Part shown: one piece after another, positions 56,501-64,000 of the stretch
Numbering within the stretch: the stretch's first letter is position 1
Layout of the letters: the number at the start of each line of letters is the position of its first letter
Assembly (NCBI GenBank): GCA_944474755.1
Contig: OX104112.1
Span: 20,734,460 to 20,798,459, forward strand
Direction of reading: 5' to 3'
Source of the DNA: Limnoperna fortunei
Lineage: Eukaryota; Mollusca; Bivalvia; Mytilida; Modiolidae
Length of the DNA stretch: 64,000 nt
Notes under the pieces: generated by a model
Seen by the model: the letters and a program-made list of their open reading frames with translations, nothing else
The model's database searches: none
What the model was told of the DNA's origin: nothing
Position numbers and translations under genes: made by a program

Positions 56501-59500
56501 AGGGATAGAGTAACACGGTAAAGGGACGCAGAAATTGTAGCAAAGGCATAGAGTAGTGGTAGTAAAGTGATGATGAAGAAACGGAAGTAAAAAGTTGAGA
56601 TATGGTAGTATAGTGATGGATTACCAGTAGTAATGGGGTGGAGTCAGGTAGTAAAAAAATGTAGTGACAGTAGTAAAGGGTTGGAGGAAAAGAAGCAAAG
56701 GAAAGTAGTAACATAGTAAAAGGGTGCAGTAACAGTAGTAAAGGTATGGAGTAACATATAAAAAGATGGAGTAACAGTAGTAACGGGATGGAGTAACAGT
56801 AGTACAGTAGTAAAGGGATGGAGTAACGGCAGAAAGGGATGGAGTAACAGTAGTAACAGGATGAAGTGACAAAAGTTAAGGAATGTAGTAACAGTTGTAA
56901 ATGGATGGAGTAACGGTAGTAAACGGATGTAGTTACAGTAGTAAAGGGATGGAGTAACGGTAGTAAAGGGATGGAGTAACAGTTGTAACAGGATGGAGTA
57001 ACGGTAGTAAAGGGATGGAGTAACAGAAGTAAAGGAATGTAGTAACAGTAGTAAAGAGATGGAGCAACGGTAGTAAAGGGATGTGGTAACAGTAGTAAAG
57101 TGATGGGGTAACGGTAGTAAAGGGATGGAATAACGGTAGTAAAGGATGTAGTAACAGTAGTAACGCTAGTAAAGATATGGAGTAACAGTAGTAAAGTGAT
57201 GGGGTAACGGTAGTAAAGGGATGGAATAACGGTAGTAAAGGATGTAGTAACAGTAGTAACGCTAGTAAAGATATGGAGTAACAGTAGTAAAGTGATGGGG
57301 TAACGGTAGTAAAGGAATGGAGTAACGGTAGTAAAGGCATGTAGTAACAGTGGTAAAGGGATGGAGTAACGGTAGTAAAGGGATGGAGTAACATTAGTTA
57401 ATGGATGGATGAACAGTAGAAAGGAATGAAGTTACATGGTAAAGAGATGCAGTAACAAGAGTAAGGGATGGATTAAAAGTAGTAACGGAATATAGTAAGG
57501 GTAGTAAAGGAATGTAGTAACAGTAGTAAAGGGATGGAGTAACGGTAGTAAAGGGATGTAGTAACAGTAGTAAAGGGATGGAGTGAAGCTAGTGCAGAAT
57601 GGAGTAATTGTAGTAACGGGACGGAGTAACGGTAGTAAAAGAATGTAGTAACAGTAGTACCGGGATGGAGTAACGGTAGTAAAGGAAGTAAAGGAATGTA
57701 GTAACTGTAGTAAAGGGATGGATTGATGGTAGTAAAGGGATGTAGTAACAGTAGTAAAGGGATGGAGTAACAGTAGTAAAGGGATGGAGTAACGGTAGTA
57801 GAAGGTTGAGATATCGGTAAATTAACAGTAGAAATAGGATGCAGTAACGATAGTAAAGAAATGGAGTAACAGTAGTAAAGGAATGGAGTAACGGTAGTAA
57901 AGGGATGTAGTAACATATAAAGGGATGGAGTAACATATAAAGAGATAGAGTAACGGTAGTAAAGGGACGTACAGTAGTAAAAGGATAGGGTAGTGGTAGT
58001 AAAGTGATGATGGAAAAACGGTAGTAAAAGGTTGCGATATTGTAGTATAGTGATGGATTAACAGAGCAATGGTAGTAAAAATGTAGTAACAGTAGTAAAG
58101 AGATGGAGTAAAAGGACTAAAGGGTTGGAGAATAAGTAGCAAAAGGAAAAAGTAACACAGTAAAGGGATGGAGTAACAGTAGTAAAGGGATAGAGTAAAG
58201 GTAGTAAAGAGCAGGAGAAATGGTAGTAGAAGGTTGAGATATCGGTGGATTAACAGTAGTAACGGGATGAAGTAACGGTAGTAAAAGAATGGATTAACAG
58301 TAGAAAGGATTGAAGTAATATAGTTAAGGGAGATAGTTACAGTAGTAAAGGGATAGAGTAACACGGTAAAGGGACGCAGAAACTGTAGCAAAGGCATAGA
58401 GTAGTGGTAGTAAAGTGATGATGAAGAAACGGAAGTAAAAAGTTGAGATATGGTAGTATAGTGATGGATTACCAGTAGTAATGGGGTGGAGTCAGGTAGT
58501 AAAAAAATGTAGTGACAGTAGTAAAGGGTTGGAGGAAAAGAAGCAAAGGAATGTAGTAACATAGTAAAAGGATGCAGTAACAGTAGTAAAGGTATGGAGT
58601 AACATATAAAAAGATGGAGTAACAGTAGTAACGGGATGGAGTAACAGTAGTACAGTAGTAAAGGGATGGAGTAACGGCAGAAAGGGATGGAGTAACTGTA
58701 GTAACAGGATGAAGTGACAAAAGTTAAGGAATGTAGTAACAGTTGTAAATGGATGGAGTAACGGTAGTAAACGGATGTAGTTACAGTAGTAAAGGGATGG
58801 AGTAACAGTTGTAACAGGATGGAGTAACGGTAGTAAAGGGATGGAGCAACGGTAGTAAAGGGATGTGGTAACAGTAGTAAAGTGATGGGGTAACGGTAGT
58901 AAAGGGATGGAATAACGGTAGTAAAGGGATGGAGTAACAGTAGTAAAGGGATGGAGTAACGGTAGTAAAGGATGTAGTAACAGTAGTAACGCTAGTAAAG
59001 AAATGGAGTAACAGGAGTAAAGAAATGGAGCAACAGTAGTAAAGGAATGGAGTAACGGTAGTAAAGGCATGTTGTAACAGTGTTAAAGGGATGGAGTAAC
59101 AGTAGTAAAGGGATGGAGTAACAGTAGTAAATGGATGGATAAACAGTAGAAAGGAATGAAGTTACATGGTAAAGAGATGCAGTAACAAGAGTAAGGGATG
59201 AATTAAAAGTAGTAACGGAATATAGTAAGGGTAGTAAAGGAATGTAGTAACAGTAGTAAAGGGATGGAGTAACGGTAGTAAAGGGATGTAGTAACAGTAG
59301 TAAAGGGATGGAGTGAAGCTAGTGCAGAATGGAGTAATTGTAGTAACGGGACGGAGTAACGGTAGTAAAAGAATGTAGTAACAGTAGTACCGGGATGGAG
59401 TAACGGTAGTAAAGGAAGTAAAGGAATGTAGTAACTGTAGTAAAGGGATGGATTAATGGTATTAAAGGGATGTAGTAACAGTAGTAAAGGGATGGAGTAA

Positions 59501-62500
59501 CAGTAGTAAAGGGATGGAGTAACGGTAGTAGAAGGTTGAGATATCGGTAAATTAACAGTAGAAATAGGATGCAGTAACGATAGTAAAGAAATGGAGTAAT
59601 AGTAGTAAAGGAATGGAGTAACGGTAGTAAAGGGATGTAGTAACATATAAAGGGATGGAGTAACATATAAAGAGATAGAGTAACGGTAGCAAAGGGACGT
59701 ACAGTAGTAAAAGGATAGGGTAGTGGTAGTAAAGTGATGATGGAAAAACGGTAGTAAAAGGTTGCGATATTGTAGTATAGTGATGGATTAACAGAGCAAT
59801 GGTAGTAAAAATGTAGTAACAGTAGTAAAGAGATGGAGTAAAAGGACTTAAGGGTTGGAGGATAAGTAGCAAAAGGAAAAAGTAACACAGTAAACGGATG
59901 GAGTAACAGTCGTAAAGGGATAGAGTAAAGGTAGTAAAGAGCAGGAGAAATGGTAGTAGAAGGTTGAGATATCGGTGGATTAACAGTAGTAACGGGATGA
60001 AGTAACGGTAGTAAAGGAATGGATTAACAGTAGAAAGGATTGAAGTAATATAGTTAAGGGAGATAGCTACAGTAGTAAAGGGATAGAGTAACACGGTAAA
60101 GGGACGCAGAAACTGTAGCAAAGGCATAGAGTAGTGGTAGTAAAATGATGATGAAGAAACGGAAGTAAAAGGTTGAGATATGGTAGTATAGTGATGGATT
60201 ACCAGTAGTAATTGGGTGGAGTCAGGTAGTAAAAAAATGTAGTGACAGTAGTAAAGGGTTGGAGGAAAAGAAGCAAAGGAATGTAGTAACATAGTAAAAG
60301 GATGCAGTAACAGTAGTAAAGGTATTGAGTAACATATAAAAAGATGGAGTAACAGTAGTAACGGGATGGAGTAACGGTAGTAAAGGGATGGAGAAACAGT
60401 AGTACAGTAGTAAAGGGATGGAGTAACGGCAGTAAAGGGATGGAGTAACAGTAGTAACAGGATGGAGTGACAAAAGTTAAGGAATGTAGTAACAGTTGTA
60501 AATGGATGGAGTAACGGTAGTAAACGGATGTAGTTACAGTAGTAAAGGGATGGAGTAACGGTAGTAAAGGGATGGAGTAACAATTGTAACAGGATGGAGT
60601 AACGGTAGTAAAGGGATGGAGTAACAGAAGTAAAGGAATGTAGTAACAGTAGTAAAGGGATGGAGCAACGGTAGTAAAAGGATGTGGTAACAGTAGTAAA
60701 GGGATGGGGTAACGGTAGTAAAGGGATGGAATAACGGTAGTAAAGAGATGGAGTAACATTAGTAAAGGGATGGAGTAACAGTAGTAAAGGATGTAGTAAC
60801 AGTAGTAACGCTAGTAAAGAAATGGAGTAACAGTAGTAAAGAAATGGAGTAACAGTAGTAAAGGAATGGAGTAACGGTAGAAAAGGCATGTAGTAACAGT
60901 GGTAAAGGGATGGAGTAACAGTAGTAAATGGATGGATGAACAGTAGAAAGGAATGAAGTTACATGGTACAGAGATGCAGTAACAAGAGTAAGGGATGGAT
61001 TAAAAGTAATAACGGAATATAGTAACGGTAGTAAAGGAATGTAGTAACAGTAGTAAAGGGATGGAGTAACGGTAGTAAAGGGATGTAGTAACAGTAGTAA
61101 AGGGATGGAATGAAGCTAGTGCAGAATGGAGTAATTTTAGTAACGGGACGGAGTAACGGTAGTAAAGGAACGTAGTAACAGTAGTACCGGGATGGAGTAA
61201 CGTTGGTAAAGGAAGACAAGGAATGTAGTAACTGTAGTAAAGGGATGGATTAATGGTAGTAAAGGGATGTAGTAACAGTAGTAAAGGGATGGAGTAACAG
61301 TAGTAAAGGGATGGAGTAACAGTAGTAAAGGGATGGAGTAACGGTAGTAGAAGGTTGAGATATCGATAAATTAACAGTAGAAATAGGATGCAGTAACGAT
61401 AGTAAAGAAATGGAGTAACAGTAGTAAAGGAATGGAGTAACGGTAGTAAAGGGATGTAGTAACATATAAAGAGATGGAGTAACATATAAAGAGATAGAGT
61501 AACGGTAGTAAAAGGATGCAATAACAGTAGTAAAGATATGGAGTAACATATACAGGGATGGAGTAACAGAAGTAAAGGGATAGAAGAGCCATGGTAGTAA
61601 AGAGATAAAGAAATGGTTGTAGAAGGATGAGATATAGGTGGATTAACAGTAGTAACGGAAGGGAGTAAAGGTAGTAAAGGGATGGAGTAACAGTAGTAAA
61701 GGTATGTAGTCATAGTAGTAAAGGAATGGAGTAACGGTAGTAAAGGGATAGAGCAATGGTAGTAAAAGAATGGAGTATAAGTAGTGAAGGGATTGAGTAA
61801 CGGTAGTAAAAGGATGTAGTAACAGTAGTAACGGGATGGAGTAACGGTAGTTAAGGGATGGAGTAACAGTAGTTACGGGATGTTATAACAGTAGTAACGG
61901 GATGGAGTAACGGTAGTAAAGGGATGGAGTAACAGTAGTAACGGATGGAGTAACAGTAGTAACGGGATATAGTAAAAGTAGTAAAGGAATGGAGTAACGG
62001 TAGTAAAAGGATGCAATAACAGTAGTAAAGTTATGGAGTACTAGTAACATATAAAGGGATGGAGTAACAGTAGTAAAGATATAGAGTAATGGTAGTAAAT
62101 AGATGGAGAAATGGAAGTAGAAGGTTGATATATCGGTGGATTAACAGTAGTAACATAATGGAATAACGGTAGTAAAGGGATGGAGTAACAGTAGTAACAG
62201 GATGGAGTAACAGTAGTAAAAGAATGTAGTAACAGTAGTAAAGGGATGGAGTAACGGTAGTAAAGGGATGTGGTAACAGTAGTAAAGAAATGGAGTAACG
62301 GTAGCAAAGGGATGGAGTAACGGTAGTAAAGGGATGGAGTAACAGTAGTAACGGGATGGAGTAACGGTAGTAAAGGGAAAGAGTAACAGCAGTAACGGGA
62401 TGGAGTAACGGTAGTAAAGGGATGGAGTAACGGTAGTAAAGGGATGTAGAAACAGATGTAAAGGGATGGAGTAACAGTAGTAACGGGATGGAGTAACAGT

Positions 62501-63632
62501 AGTAAATGGTTGGAGGAAAAATAGCGAAATGAAAGTAGTAACATAGTAAATGGATGCAGTAACAGTAGTAAAAGTATGGAGTAACATTTAAAGGGATGGA
62601 GTAAACCGTAGTAAATGGACGTAGAAACAGTAGGAAAGGGATAGAGTAGTGGTAGCAAAATGATGAGTACAGTACTGTAGAGTAACAGTAGTTACGGGAT
62701 GTTATAACAGTAGTAACGGGATGGAGTAACGGTAGTAAAGGGATGGAGTAACAGTAGTAACGGATGGAGTAACAGTAGTAACGGGATGTAGTAAAAATAG
62801 TAAAGGAATGGAGTAACGGTAGTAAAAGGATGCAATAACAGTAGTAAAGTTATGGAGTACTAGTAACATATAAAGGGATGGAGTAACAGTAGTAAAGATA
62901 TAGAGTAATGGTAGTAAATAGATGGAGAAATGGAAGTAGAAGGTTGATATATCGGTGGATTAACAGTAGTAACATAATGGAATAACGGTAGTAAAGGGAT
63001 GGAGTAACAGTAGTAACAGGATGGAGTAACAGTAGTAAAAGAATGTAGTAACAGTAGTAAAGGGATGGAGTAACGGTAGTAAAGGGATGTGGTAACAGTA
63101 GTAAAGAAATGGAGTAACGGTAGCAAAGGGATGGAGTAACGGTAGTAAAGGGATGGAGTAACAGTAGTAACGGGATGGAGTAACGGTAGTAAAGGGAAAG
63201 AGTAACAGTAGTAACGGGATGGAGTAACGGTAGTAAAGGGATGGAGTAACGGTAGTAAAGGGATGTAGAAACAGATGTAAAGGGATGGAGTAACAGTAGT
63301 AACGGGATGGAGTAACAGTAGTGAATGGTTGGAGGAAAAATAGCGAAATGAAAGTAGTAACATAGTAAATGGATGCAGTAACAGTAGTAAAAGTATGGAG
63401 TAACATTTAAAGGGATGGAGTAAACCGTAGTAAATGGACGTAGAAACAGTAGTAAAGGGATAGAGTAGTGGTAGCAAAATGATGATGGAAAAAGGATAGT
63501 AAAAGGTTGAGATATGGTAGTATAGTGATGGATTAACAGTAGTAAAGGGATAGAGTAACGTAGTAACAGGATGTTGTAACAAAGGTAAATGGATGTAGTA
63601 ACAGTAGTAAATGGATGGATGAACAGTAGAAA
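53573..63632 (-). repeat. 22-bp satellite with higher-order repeats (about 10 kb)
   Basis: Unit on plus: AGTAACAGTAGTAAAGGGAT then GG, alternating with AGTAACGG versions to give a 44-bp dimer. A marker block (GCAGGAGAAATGGTAGTAGA) at 54541, 56363, 58211 and 59941 gives higher-order periods of 1822, 1848 and 1730 bp. A second marker (CTAGTAACATATAAAGGGAT) at 62041 and 62860 gives an 819-bp, nearly identical duplicate. The minus-strand unit lacks stop codons in all three frames, so Leu/Tyr/Ser/Thr-rich frames of up to 445 residues appear. They are read from the repeat and are not genes. Confidence 0.95.
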
Positions 63633-63912
63633 AAAATGATTGTTTGTTTTTTTGTTTGTTCGATGGTGTTAAACGCCACTTTCAGCAATTTTCAGCTATA
63701 TCATGGCGTCCAGTTTTTATTGGGGAGGAAGCCGGAGTACCCGGAGAAAACCCCGACCTGCGGTAGGAAAACTGGCAATCCTTGTCAATTAAGATTGGAG
63801 TCGAGTAAACCCTGTCTGCAATGAGAATCGAACCCGCAATCTCAGTGTTGACAGACCCGTGATCAATAGTAGACGAACTACCTTGAACACTCGGCCACCG
63901 AGGCCCCAGAAA
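63628..63912 (-). mobile_element. SINE-A copy 4 inserted in the 22-bp satellite
   Basis: Element 63633-63907. Read on minus it starts GGGGCCTCGGTGGCCGAGTG (box A), has box B GGTTCGATTCTC, then the full body to GTGGCGTTTAACACC and an A-rich tail. AGAAA flanks both sides (63628-63632, 63908-63912), and the empty site CAGTAGAAAGGAATGAAG exists elsewhere in the array (for example near 60945). This is the best preserved SINE-A here. Confidence 0.9.
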
Positions 63913-64000
63913 GGAATGAAGTAACATGGTAAACGGATGTAGTAACAAGAGTAAGGGATGGATTAAAAGTAGAAACGGGATAGGGTAACGTAGTAAAGGG
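63908..64000 (-). repeat. 22-bp satellite continues to the window edge
   Basis: Same unit and orientation as 53573-63632; the array runs off the window. Confidence 0.92.

Noticed and set aside
53820..63582. Many long minus-strand frames (up to 445 residues) rich in Leu, Tyr, Ser, Thr and His
   Set aside because: They are translations of the 22-bp satellite, whose minus strand has no stop in any frame; the same peptide appears in all three frames and boundaries follow unit variants.

Overview
This window reads as nuclear DNA of a bivalve (or closely related) mollusc. It is AT-rich, has no prokaryotic gene organisation, and is dominated by satellites, tRNA-derived SINEs and elements whose termini (TTAGCTCACCTG at the left, CAGGTGAGCGATACAGGCTC at the right) and SINE tails (GCTGAAATACTGCTCGCTGGAC followed by TCAATCAATC; GGCGTTAAAC) I associate with bivalve genomes. 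The genus cannot be fixed from sequence alone.

Layout. 1-2845 is a 47-bp satellite with a 658-bp (14-mer) higher-order period. 2.8-12.1 kb is AT-rich sequence with three tRNA-headed SINEs and one degenerate relic. 12.1-14.6 kb is a 52-bp satellite split by a Helentron-like element carrying five 146-bp cores (family B). 14.9-42.6 kb is a transposon graveyard: about nine family A elements with 3' terminal hairpins (some nested), a DIRS-like reverse transcriptase remnant, a hAT-like MITE, a 1.9-kb long-TIR transposon with a perfect 9-bp target duplication and a Ulp1-type protease relic, several fold-back elements, SINE-B copies and LINE debris. 42.6-48.6 kb is comparatively repeat-poor and holds the one convincing host gene. 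49.2-51.8 kb is a 51-bp satellite. 53.6-64 kb is a 22-bp satellite with 1.7-1.85-kb and 819-bp higher-order repeats, interrupted by a SINE.

The gene is a three-exon, minus-strand homeobox gene (44949-47353) assembled here by hand. The exon phases join perfectly (193 + 203 + 81 nt), splice sites are GT-AG, and there is a poly(A) signal 205 bp past the stop. It encodes 158 residues with a divergent paired-like homeodomain that has lysine at position 50, an unusual Gly46-Met47 pair, and an intron at the 46/47 position typical of the PRD class. No PAIRED domain or OAR motif is visible. A lineage-restricted, fast-evolving PRD-like gene is the best reading.

Most long open frames in the window are by-products of stop-free satellites and were not called as genes. 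All family assignments come from reading the sequence; no database search was possible.
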